Shown in pieces: positions 1-6,202 of a stretch of DNA of 7,685 nt (its first letter is position 1; every line of letters begins with the position of its first letter). The stretch covers positions 1 through 7,685 of the forward strand of contig NZ_PEGG01000078.1 of the NCBI RefSeq assembly GCF_002737765.1, read 5' to 3'. The notes under the pieces were generated by a model. The model was not told the origin of the DNA and ran no database searches. It saw only the letters and a program-made list of their open reading frames with translations. A program made the position numbers and the translations under genes. Origin of the DNA: Caulobacter sp. B11. GTDB lineage: Bacteria > Pseudomonadota > Alphaproteobacteria > Caulobacterales > Caulobacteraceae.

Positions 1-720
1 GCCGCGCTCTCGCACCCGGGTGACCTGGTCCAGATCCAGTTCGACGGCGATGACCTCATGGCCCGACCCCGCCTGATGAAGAACCTCGCCGCCGGGCCCG
101 AACACGCCCGACAGGCCAACGCCCAGTTGGCCGGCGGTATTGATGTCGACGAAATAGACCTGATTGGTCACCGCGCTGGCGCGGGCGACGGCCAGTTCGG
201 CCTCTCGGTCGATGGTGTTGGTCATGCCCGGATGGATGATGACCTCCGCCCCCATCCAGGCCAGGGTCCGGGTCGTCTCCGGGAACCACATGTCGTAGCA
301 GATCGACAGGCCGAACCGGCCGACACCGGGCACGTCGAAAACCACGAACTCGCTTCCGGGAGTCACCCCCTGCTCATAGGGCAGGAAGGGGAAGATCTTG
401 CGATAGCGCGCCACGACCTGACCGGTCGGGTCAATCACCGGGGCGGTGTTATAGACCCGCCCGCCGTCCGCCTCGAACAGTGAACCGGGCACCAGCCAGA
501 CCCCGGCCGCGCGCGCGGCGGCGCACATCTTGGCCTCCGCTTCGCCAGGCAGCGGCTGGGCGTGGGCGATGGACGCGCCGAACACGGACAGTTCGCCGAG
601 CACCACCATATCGACCCAGGGCAGGCGCGCCTTCACGGCCGCGATCTCGGCCGCGATGCGGTCGCCGTTGTCGCCCTTGCCAAGCTGCAGTTGAAGACCG
701 GCGATACCGATAGGGCGCAT
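1..720 (-). CDS. Carbon-nitrogen hydrolase (nitrilase superfamily), 3' end cut by window edge
   Basis: The first 240 residues are present without a stop; the C-terminus lies beyond base 1. The nitrilase-superfamily catalytic set is visible: Glu43 in LGELSVFG, Lys108 in YRKIFPF and the nucleophile Cys141 in SICYDMWFPE. Downstream, the blocks around IIHPGMTN, the ARASAVTNQVYFVDIN stretch and SGVFGPGGEVL match the conserved core that follows the cysteine. The family hydrolyses non-peptide C-N bonds (amides, nitriles, carbamoyl groups). The substrate cannot be told here; an amidase is more likely than a true nitrilase (inference). No signal peptide is present, so it should be cytosolic. The ATG at 718-720 is preceded by a modest purine-rich AGAGAG. 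It lies 143 bases downstream of the MocR-type regulator on the same strand, so that regulator is a plausible controller. Family assignment is firm, specificity is not. Confidence 0.9.
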   Translation of the reverse strand, partial: MRPIGIAGLQLQLGKGDNGDRIAAEIAAVKARLPWVDMVVLGELSVFGASIAHAQPLPGEAEAKMCAAARAAGVWLVPGSLFEADGGRVYNTAPVIDPTGQVVARYRKIFPFLPYEQGVTPGSEFVVFDVPGVGRFGLSICYDMWFPETTRTLAWMGAEVIIHPGMTNTIDREAELAVARASAVTNQVYFVDINTAGQLGVGLSGVFGPGGEVLHQAGSGHEVIAVELDLDQVTRVRERG

Positions 721-732
721 GGGAACTCTCTT

Positions 733-757
733 GGTCGGGCCAGGCGGCCCTTGGACC
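733..757 (-). other. Possible hairpin in the leader of the C-N hydrolase gene
   Basis: GGGCC-AGGC-GGCCC (737-750) forms a perfect 5-bp stem with a 4-base loop. GGTC (733-736) can pair with GACC (754-757) below it across a 3-base bulge. It sits 13 to 37 bases before the hydrolase start codon. It could be a leader structure or simply GC-rich chance pairing; no T tract follows, so it is not a standard terminator. Confidence 0.2.
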
Positions 758-863
758 CTTAGAGTGACCGCCCGAGCCGCTGGCCCATAGCGCCAGTCGC
801 AGGCCGAGTATGGAGCCAGATTGAGGCCCTATTGCATCTAGAGGGAGAACTGGCCCCAAGGAC

Positions 864-2684
864 TCAAGGGAGGTCCGCGCGGCGAATGACGGCCGAATCC
901 ACCAGGCGGCCGCCGGCGTCGAACCAGCCGATACGGTCTCCGGTGATCGTCGTCATCAGCCGGGAGGTCTCGCCATAGCTCCACCGGTTCCACTGGCGGC
1001 ACCAGAAATCGCCCTCAACCCACCAACGGCCTTCGTCGCAGTCTTCGTTGGCGTAGCCGGCGCGGCCCGACATCTGGCCGCCGGGCAGCAGCTCGATCGT
1101 GCACGGGTCGCCATAGACCGTCTTGCACAGCAGCACGGCGCCGGACATCGCGGTCTCCAGCGCCGGGCCCGCCAGATGGGCGCTGGCGGTATCGGGAAAG
1201 GCATGGGCCGTCCCCGGAAGATCCCGCATCAGGTCGGCCAGGGCCGCCACACCCTGGCGGATGCGGTCCAGGGGCAGACTGGTGACTCCCAGTCGGAAGA
1301 TGTTCCGGGGTGCCTTGCCCTCGGCGAAATAGGGGCCGACCGGCTCGATCAGCACGCCCCGCCGCTCGGCCTCGGCCGCGAACGCCTCGACGTCGAGATG
1401 GTCAGGGCCCCGCACCCAATAGGTGGCCCCGCCGCGCAAGGGCGCGATGGCCACGGCGTTCTGGAGATAGTGATTGAGGGCGTCGCGCAGCGCCGTGCGG
1501 CGCTCCCGGAACAGCCTGCCCAGGCGCATCATCGTCGCATCGTAATGGCCCATGGCCAGAAAATGCGCCGCCGTGCGCTGGTTGTTCAGGGGGGGATGCC
1601 GGACCGCCAGGTGACGCAGCCGGCGCGCCTCGGCGATCACGTCGGCGGAGGCGACCATGAACCCCAAGCGCAGTCCCGGCCCGAGCACCTTGGAAAAGCC
1701 GGCCACATAGATCACCCGGTCATCGCGATCCAGGCTCCGAAGGGCCGGACAGGCCTCGTCCAGATAGTTGGTCTCGCAGGCGAAATCATCCTCGACGATG
1801 ATCAGATCGCGCGCCGAGGCCTTCTTCAGCAGGGCTTCCCGGCGCGCCTGGGTCATCATCACGCCGGTGGGAAACTGATGGCTCGGCGTGACATAGACCA
1901 GGTCGCAGTCGTCAAGCCGTCGGTCGACCACCAGTCCCTCGTCATCGACCGGCTGGTGAACCAGTCGCGCCCCGCGATCCATGACCAGTCGGCGCAGGTC
2001 AGGGTAGCCGGGGTTCTCGACGGCCACGACGCTGGTCCTGTCGATCAGCATCTGGCTGACCAGGGCGAGCGCCTGCTGGGCGCCGACCGTGATCAGGATC
2101 TCGTCCGGCCGGGCCTGAATCCCGCGCCGCGGCAAGACCTTGGTGCGGATCTCCTCGATCAGCATCGGATCATCCGCGTCGCCGCCGTCCATCGACCACT
2201 GGCTGATCTCGGCCAGGGCCAGCGCCTGGCGACTGGCCTCTCGCCACTCGGCGACTGGAAACAGCGAGGCGTCAAAAAGACCGTCGATGAAGGGATAGGG
2301 GTATTGCCGCCAGTTGGGCGAGCGTCGCGCGACCGGCTCATCGCCCTCGCCCGACTTGAAGCGCTCGCGCCAACGCGAGGACGGCGCCGGCTCGCGACGG
2401 CCCGCGACGGACTGAACCGCCGTCACGCCGCGCAGCATGTCGTGATCGACATAGATGCCGCTGCGTTCGCGGCTGACGAAAAGCCCTTCGTCGAGCAGCT
2501 TCTGATAGGCCAGGGTCACCGTATTGCGCGCCACCCCCAACTGGGCCGCAAGTCCGCGAGAGGACGGCAGGCGCTTGCCGGGCGGGAAAGCTCCAGCGCA
2601 GGCGGCCTCGACCAGCTTGCGCCGCACCTGATCCTGGAGACTGAGATCGCTGTCGGGATCAAGAAATAGAAGCGGCCTGGACAT
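864..2684 (-). CDS. MocR/PdxR-type GntR regulator with aminotransferase domain and an extra C-terminal domain
   Basis: 606 residues. Residues 13-80 are a GntR winged helix (LPSSRGLAAQLGVARNTV, then the wing ending SGIYV). Residues 125-490 are a fold-type I aminotransferase domain: ENPGYP (223-228), TPSHQFPTG (266-274), EDDF with Asp299 as likely pyridine-nitrogen partner, PLP lysine Lys332 in GFSKVLGPGLRLGF, and Arg464 as likely carboxylate binder. MocR proteins use PLP or a PLP-ligand adduct as a sensing cofactor and regulate nearby metabolic genes. Usual family length is about 450-500 residues; here residues 511-606 add a tryptophan-rich, likely beta-rich domain containing GRWWVEGD and CRQWNRWSYGE. 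Its function is unknown to me; it vaguely recalls DUF995-like small domains. The EDDF loop continues ACETNY rather than the common DSEFRY. The ATG is preceded by AGGA (complement of 2692-2695) with a 7-base spacer. The neighbouring C-N hydrolase downstream is the likely target (inference). Confidence 0.93.
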   Translation of the reverse strand: MSRPLLFLDPDSDLSLQDQVRRKLVEAACAGAFPPGKRLPSSRGLAAQLGVARNTVTLAYQKLLDEGLFVSRERSGIYVDHDMLRGVTAVQSVAGRREPAPSSRWRERFKSGEGDEPVARRSPNWRQYPYPFIDGLFDASLFPVAEWREASRQALALAEISQWSMDGGDADDPMLIEEIRTKVLPRRGIQARPDEILITVGAQQALALVSQMLIDRTSVVAVENPGYPDLRRLVMDRGARLVHQPVDDEGLVVDRRLDDCDLVYVTPSHQFPTGVMMTQARREALLKKASARDLIIVEDDFACETNYLDEACPALRSLDRDDRVIYVAGFSKVLGPGLRLGFMVASADVIAEARRLRHLAVRHPPLNNQRTAAHFLAMGHYDATMMRLGRLFRERRTALRDALNHYLQNAVAIAPLRGGATYWVRGPDHLDVEAFAAEAERRGVLIEPVGPYFAEGKAPRNIFRLGVTSLPLDRIRQGVAALADLMRDLPGTAHAFPDTASAHLAGPALETAMSGAVLLCKTVYGDPCTIELLPGGQMSGRAGYANEDCDEGRWWVEGDFWCRQWNRWSYGETSRLMTTITGDRIGWFDAGGRLVDSAVIRRADLP

Positions 2685-2691
2685 GGCCCGA

Positions 2692-2695
2692 TCCT
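2692..2695 (-). promoter_or_regulatory. Shine-Dalgarno of the MocR-type gene
   Basis: AGGA on the minus strand lies 7 bases before the ATG at 2682-2684, supporting that start. Confidence 0.5.
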
Positions 2696-2724
2696 GGCTC
2701 GTCCATATCCGCCGTGTCTACTCA

Positions 2725-2743
2725 GCCCCCATAAAAAAGGGGC
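2725..2743. other. GCCCC/GGGGC inverted repeat around an A/T tract
   Basis: GCCCC (2725-2729) and GGGGC (2739-2743) flank a 9-base loop containing six A (six T on the minus strand). The T run is in the loop, not after the stem, so this is not a typical intrinsic terminator. It lies in the MocR 5' region, and its A/T tract may instead belong to that promoter. Confidence 0.25.
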
Positions 2744-2745
2744 GG

Positions 2746-2773
2746 TTGTCCTTGTTTAATGTCCAATCCGGAC
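2746..2773 (-). promoter_or_regulatory. Candidate operator upstream of the MocR-type gene (GGAC/GTCC repeats)
   Basis: On the minus strand two direct copies of GGAC (complements of 2761-2764 and 2748-2751) are 13 bases apart, in the contexts TTGGACAT and AAGGACAA. The first is also half of an inverted repeat, GTCC-N5-GGAC (2761-2773). MocR/GntR regulators commonly bind direct or inverted repeats of this size in their own promoter region. The elements are short, so chance cannot be excluded. I could not pick a convincing -35/-10 pair here. Confidence 0.35.
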
Positions 2774-2784
2774 GATCCCGCCAT

Positions 2785-2803
2785 AGGCGCAGAAGCCGCG
2801 CCT
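2785..2803 (-). terminator. Hairpin downstream of the ABC-F gene
   Basis: AGGCGC (2785-2790) and GCGCCT (2798-2803) form a perfect 6-bp stem with a 7-base loop, 25 bases beyond the ABC-F stop codon. No T tract follows on the minus strand, so termination activity is only a guess from position and structure. Confidence 0.3.
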
Positions 2804-2827
2804 TGGAGGCTGAACGGGCCAAGGCCC

Positions 2828-4456
2828 CTACCCGCCCGGATGCAGTCCCGGCGCCTCCTGGCCCGTGCGGCTGACATATTCGGTATAGCCGCCACCGTAT
2901 TGCTGGACGCCCTCGGGCGTCAGTTCCAGCACGCGGTTGCTCAGGGCCGCGAGGAAATGGCGGTCGTGCGAAACGAACAGCATGGTGCCCTCGAAGTCCG
3001 CCAGAGCCGCGACCAGCATCTCCTTGGTCGCCATGTCGAGGTGGTTGGTCGGCTCGTCAAGGACCAGCAGATTGGGCGGATCGAACAGCATCCTGGCCAT
3101 GACCAGGCGGGCCTTCTCGCCGCCGGACAGGACGCGGCAGGGCTTTTCGACATCGTCGCCGGAGAAGCCGAAACAGCCCGCCAGGGTACGCAGAGCGCCC
3201 TGCCCGGCCTGGGGGAACGCGCTCTCCAAAGACTGGAAGATCGTCTCTTCGCCGTCCAACAGATCCATGGAGTGCTGGGCGAAATACCCCATCCTGACGC
3301 TGGCGCCGATATTGACCGCGCCCTGGTCGGGCTTGGTGTCGCCGGCCACCAGTTTCAGCAGGGTCGACTTGCCGGCGCCGTTGGCGCCGAGGACGCACCA
3401 GCGTTCCTTGCGGCGCACCAGGAAATCGAGGCCCTCATAGATCGGCTGGGCGCCATAGCCCTTGTGGACATTGCGCAGGCTGATGACGTCGTCGCCCGAC
3501 CGCGGCGGGCTCTGGAACTCGAACTTGACCGCCTGGCGACGGCGCGGCGCCTCGACGCGGTCGATCTTGTCGAGCTTCTTGACCCGGCTCTGGACCTGGG
3601 CGGCGTGCGAGGCGCGGGCCTTGAACTTCTCGATGAAGTTGATTTCCTTGGCCAGCATGGCCTGCTGGCGTTCGTACTGGGCCTGGCGCTGCGCCTCGCT
3701 GAGCGCGCGCTGCTGGTCGTAGAAGTCCAGATCGCCCGAATAGGTAATGAGCGAACCGGCGTCGATCTCCACCACCTTGCCGATGATGCGGTTCATGAAG
3801 GCGCGGTCGTGCGAGGTCATCAGCAGGGCGCCGTCATAGGTCTTGAGGAAGGCCTCAAGCCAGATCAGGCTTTCCAGGTCGAGGTGGTTGCTGGGCTCGT
3901 CCAGCAGCATGCCGTCGGGCCGCATCAGCAGGATGCGGGCCAGGGCCACGCGCATCTTCCAGCCGCCGGACAGCAGGCCGACGTCGCTCTCCATCCGTTC
4001 CTGGCTGAAGCTCAATCCGGCCAGCACCTCGCGGGCTCGCGCGTCCAGGGCGTAGCCGTCCAGCTCCTGGAAACGTTCCATCACCTCGCCATAGCGTTCG
4101 AGGATGGCGTCCAGTTCATCGGCCTTGTCCGGATCGACCATGGCCGCTTCCAGCTCGGCCATTTCGCTGGCCAGGGCGCTGACGGGGCCGACGCCGTCCA
4201 TCACCGCGGCGACCGCGCTCTGGCCGGCCATTTCGCCGACATCCTGGCTGAAATAGCCGATCGTCATGCCGGCATCGATCGCGACCAGCCCGTCGTCGGG
4301 TTGCTCCTGACCGGTGATCATGCGGAACAGCGTCGTCTTGCCGGCGCCGTTCGGGCCGACGAGCCCGACCTTCTCACCCTTCTGGATGCCCATCGAGGCT
4401 TCGATGAACAGGATCTGGTGGCCGTTTTGCTTGGAGATATTGTCGAGGCGGATCAT
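2828..4456 (-). CDS. ABC-F family ATPase (ribosome-associated translation factor), YbiT-like layout
   Basis: 542 residues with two ABC ATPase domains in tandem and no membrane segments, which defines ABC-F. Domain 1: Walker A GPNGAGKT (34-41), signature LSGGW (162-166), Walker B LLDEP with Glu187, H-loop His216. A charged coiled linker (about 240-325, rich in Q, R and K) follows; in this family it enters the ribosomal E site and contacts the P-site tRNA. Domain 2: Walker A GANGAGKS (357-364), signature LSGGE (443-447), Walker B LVLDEP with Glu468, H-loop His497. All catalytic residues are intact. Length and the LSGGW first signature suggest a housekeeping YbiT-like member rather than an antibiotic-resistance ABC-F (inference). 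The start MIRLDNISKQ is typical of the family, although no Shine-Dalgarno is visible before it. The tail after about 530 is short and glycine/proline-containing. It is divergent from the HD-domain gene. Confidence 0.95.
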   Translation of the reverse strand: MIRLDNISKQNGHQILFIEASMGIQKGEKVGLVGPNGAGKTTLFRMITGQEQPDDGLVAIDAGMTIGYFSQDVGEMAGQSAVAAVMDGVGPVSALASEMAELEAAMVDPDKADELDAILERYGEVMERFQELDGYALDARAREVLAGLSFSQERMESDVGLLSGGWKMRVALARILLMRPDGMLLDEPSNHLDLESLIWLEAFLKTYDGALLMTSHDRAFMNRIIGKVVEIDAGSLITYSGDLDFYDQQRALSEAQRQAQYERQQAMLAKEINFIEKFKARASHAAQVQSRVKKLDKIDRVEAPRRRQAVKFEFQSPPRSGDDVISLRNVHKGYGAQPIYEGLDFLVRRKERWCVLGANGAGKSTLLKLVAGDTKPDQGAVNIGASVRMGYFAQHSMDLLDGEETIFQSLESAFPQAGQGALRTLAGCFGFSGDDVEKPCRVLSGGEKARLVMARMLFDPPNLLVLDEPTNHLDMATKEMLVAALADFEGTMLFVSHDRHFLAALSNRVLELTPEGVQQYGGGYTEYVSRTGQEAPGLHPGG

Positions 4457-4486
4457 GGGGGGCTGCTAACCCGGGCGGAAGCAGAA

Positions 4487-4500
4487 CGCCAGCCCTGGCG
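4487..4500. repeat. Perfect inverted repeat CGCCAG-CC-CTGGCG in the divergent intergenic region
   Basis: Six-base arms with a two-base centre, 30 bases upstream of the ABC-F start and about 50 bases upstream of the proposed HD-gene promoter. It has the shape of a dimeric-regulator site, but also of chance in GC-rich DNA. Confidence 0.3.
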
Positions 4501-4548
4501 CCATCTCGCCCGCGCGACTTTCGGTCCCTCCCCCCGCCCACGCCCGCG

Positions 4549-4577
4549 TTGACGCTGCCGCGAGAGCGGCGCACGAT
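4549..4577 (+). promoter_or_regulatory. Candidate sigma-70-type promoter for the HD-domain gene
   Basis: TTGACG (4549-4554) matches the -35 consensus at five of six bases. After 17 bases comes CACGAT (4572-4577), a weak -10 matching at three positions. Transcription would begin near 4584, leaving a leader of about 25 bases that carries the Shine-Dalgarno. Weak -10 elements are usual in high-GC alphaproteobacteria. Confidence 0.4.
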
Positions 4578-4594
4578 GGCTCAAACAAACGTTC

Positions 4595-4602
4595 GAGGGA
4601 GA
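4595..4602 (+). promoter_or_regulatory. Shine-Dalgarno deciding the HD-domain gene start
   Basis: GAGGGAGA lies 6 bases before the ATG at 4609. It favours that ATG over the in-frame ATG at 4576 and the in-frame TTG at 4549, which overlap the promoter candidate. Confidence 0.65.
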
Positions 4603-4608
4603 AACACC

Positions 4609-5214
4609 ATGGCCGACGGGGAGCATCATCCACGCGCCGAATTCCACGCCATGGTCGATGGCACCCCCCAGGACTGGGGCATCATCGCCGAGGCCTCGGC
4701 CGAGTTCGGTCGCGAACTGCCCACGCGGCTGATCAGCCACCTGTCCCTGCTCAAGGGCGACTGCGGCGGTTTCGCGATCGACCGCCTGGACCACAGCCTG
4801 CAGACCGCCACCCGCGCCTTCCGTGACGGTCGCGACGAGGAATATGTGGTCTGCGCCCTGCTGCACGACATCGGCGACATCCTGGGTCCGCGCAATCACG
4901 CCGACATCGGGGCCGCCATCCTCCAGCCGTTCGTCTCGGAGGAGAACCACTGGATGGTGGCCCATCACGCCATTTTCCAGGGCTATTACTTCTTCCACCA
5001 CCTGGGCCTGGACCGCGACATGCGCGATCAGTTCCGCGGCCATCCCAGCTTCGAGCACACGGCGGTGTTCTGCCACCGCTATGACCAGGAGGCCTTCGAC
5101 CCGGCCTATGACACCATGCCGCTGGAGGCCTTCGAACCGATGCTGCAGCGGGTGATGTCCACCCCCAAGCGCTCGATCTATCTGCGCAAGCCAGAGGTCG
5201 AGGCGGCCGAATAG
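4609..5214 (+). CDS. Small HD-domain protein (phosphohydrolase or PhnZ-like di-iron oxygenase)
   Basis: 201 residues from the ATG chosen by its strong Shine-Dalgarno. The HD motif is LLHDIGD (His86, Asp87), preceded by His62 in DHSLQTATRA and followed by His97 in RNHADIGAAIL, His119/His120 in MVAHHAIFQGYYFFHH, His145/His150, and Asp159 in CHRYDQEAFDP. HD proteins bind one or two metals through such residues. Most are phosphohydrolases, but PhnZ, TmpB and MIOX are di-iron oxygenases with a four-His, two-Asp site, and this gene shows enough His and Asp in the right order for that. The 24-residue spacing from His62 to His86 equals the spacing I recall for the first two PhnZ His ligands. No phosphonate gene is adjacent. 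There is no signal peptide or membrane segment, so it is cytosolic. It is transcribed alone and converges on the TraB/GumN gene. HD fold is sure; the reaction is unknown. Confidence 0.85.
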   Translation: MADGEHHPRAEFHAMVDGTPQDWGIIAEASAEFGRELPTRLISHLSLLKGDCGGFAIDRLDHSLQTATRAFRDGRDEEYVVCALLHDIGDILGPRNHADIGAAILQPFVSEENHWMVAHHAIFQGYYFFHHLGLDRDMRDQFRGHPSFEHTAVFCHRYDQEAFDPAYDTMPLEAFEPMLQRVMSTPKRSIYLRKPEVEAAE

Positions 5215-5223
5215 GGCCAGCCT

Positions 5224-5276
5224 TGAGGGCCACACACGCCCTTCACGCCCCTTGGGAAAAGCGTGCGTGTCCCTCA
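5224..5276. terminator. Long imperfect inverted repeat between convergent genes, probable bidirectional terminator
   Basis: Arms 5224-5239 and 5261-5276 match as inverted repeats at 14 of 16 positions, with a 21-base loop. In a minus-strand transcript one of the two mismatches becomes a G-U pair. It starts 10 bases after the HD gene stop and ends 10 bases before the TraB/GumN stop, where a shared terminator would sit. There is no clear T tract on either side. Confidence 0.55.
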
Positions 5277-5286
5277 GTGCCCGCGA

Positions 5287-6180
5287 TCAGTTCACCCGCA
5301 CGGCCTTGACGCCCAGCTTGGCAAGTTCGGCTTGGACGCTATCGGGACCGGTCAGGTGTCCAGCCCCCACGGCGACGAAGCTGACGCCCGATCCGGCCAG
5401 CTTGGTTTTCAGCTGCCGCGCCCAGTCCTGGTTCCGGCTGACGATCAGCAGCTGATAGAGGGCCGGGTAGTCGCCCTTCATCTCGTCGATGAACAGGCTG
5501 TCGAGGACCTTGGTGTCGCCCTTGGCCCAGCCGTCGACCATGGCGTCGATGCGCTTGGGGCCCGCATCCACCTCGTCCAGGGTGGCCTTGAGCATGGCCA
5601 CTTCCTGGACCGGCGACAGGCCGGCGAAGAAGCCCAGCTGCTGCTCGGCCGTCTCCAGCGCGCCCACCGTCTTGCCGGCCGTCTTGGCCTCGGCCGACAT
5701 CACGGCCTCGACGCCGCTCTTGGGATCGTAGCCCGCCTTGATCAGGGGGGCCATCGAGACCGTGATCGCCGCCAGCCAGGGGCGCATCGGCTCGACGCCC
5801 TGCGGCGGAATGCCCAGGCTCTGGGCCGCCGCTATCAGTCGCGTATTGGTCTCGGCGTCCAGCTTGCTCGACAGGGGCGCGGCTTGGTCGACGCCATATT
5901 TCAGGATCAGGGGCTGCAGGTCGGCAGGGTTTTCGGGTTGCTGGATCTCCATGACCAGGTCGCCGGACTCGGCGAAGGCCTTGTTGATCGCGGCCGAACG
6001 CCACTGCACCTCTGGCTTGAGCACATGGACCGTGCCGAACAGGTAGATCGTCGAGTCCTTGTCCTTGATCGCCCAGAGCATGGGCTCAGCGACGGCGGGG
6101 ACGGACGCGGCCGCCAATGAAGCCAGGGCGACAAGGCCCAGGGCGAAACGGCGGGCGGGGCGAAGCATCGAAGGGATCAT
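5287..6180 (-). CDS. TraB/GumN family protein, exported
   Basis: 297 residues from the ATG at 6178-6180, chosen because GGAGA lies 7 bases upstream; an in-frame TTG at 6198 lies upstream of that site. Residues 1-31 form a Sec signal peptide: RPARR, a hydrophobic alanine/leucine core, and cleavage predicted after AVA (residue 31). The mature part carries the TraB/GumN pattern: YLFGTVH with Gly49 and His52, Glu78 in VMEIQQP, GYDPKSGVE (150-158), ALETAEQQL with Glu176, and C-terminal VGAGHLTG with His275. The family is related to Tiki-type metalloproteases and to a pheromone-shutdown protein; bacterial members are mostly uncharacterised and presumed periplasmic or membrane-attached metal-dependent hydrolases. 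It begins 22 bases after the hydrolase stop on the same strand and is likely the last gene of that operon, ending at the inverted repeat at 5224-5276. The family is recognised with confidence; the function is not known. Confidence 0.92.
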   Translation of the reverse strand: MIPSMLRPARRFALGLVALASLAAASVPAVAEPMLWAIKDKDSTIYLFGTVHVLKPEVQWRSAAINKAFAESGDLVMEIQQPENPADLQPLILKYGVDQAAPLSSKLDAETNTRLIAAAQSLGIPPQGVEPMRPWLAAITVSMAPLIKAGYDPKSGVEAVMSAEAKTAGKTVGALETAEQQLGFFAGLSPVQEVAMLKATLDEVDAGPKRIDAMVDGWAKGDTKVLDSLFIDEMKGDYPALYQLLIVSRNQDWARQLKTKLAGSGVSFVAVGAGHLTGPDSVQAELAKLGVKAVRVN

Positions 6181-6187
6181 GGGAAGG

Positions 6188-6192
6188 TCTCC
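6188..6192 (-). promoter_or_regulatory. Shine-Dalgarno of the TraB/GumN gene
   Basis: GGAGA on the minus strand lies 7 bases before the ATG at 6178-6180, within the 22-base gap after the hydrolase stop. It decides this start against the in-frame TTG at 6198. Confidence 0.6.
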
Positions 6193-6202
6193 AAACAAGG
6201 GG

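Noticed and set aside
1176..2669. 497-codon plus-strand open frame
   Set aside because: It lies wholly antisense to the MocR-type gene, has no recognisable domain, and its His/Gln/Gly/Arg-rich composition is typical of a high-GC antisense shadow.
2759..4552. 597-codon plus-strand open frame
   Set aside because: It is antisense to the ABC-F gene, which has every ATPase motif intact; the opposite frame shows only low-complexity shadow composition.
4549..4608. Longer N-terminus for the HD gene from the TTG at 4549 or ATG at 4576
   Set aside because: The ATG at 4609 has a strong Shine-Dalgarno at ideal spacing, and the upstream stretch better fits promoter and leader.
4453..5235. 260-codon minus-strand open frame
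   Set aside because: It is antisense to the HD-domain gene and shows no family motif or ribosome binding site.
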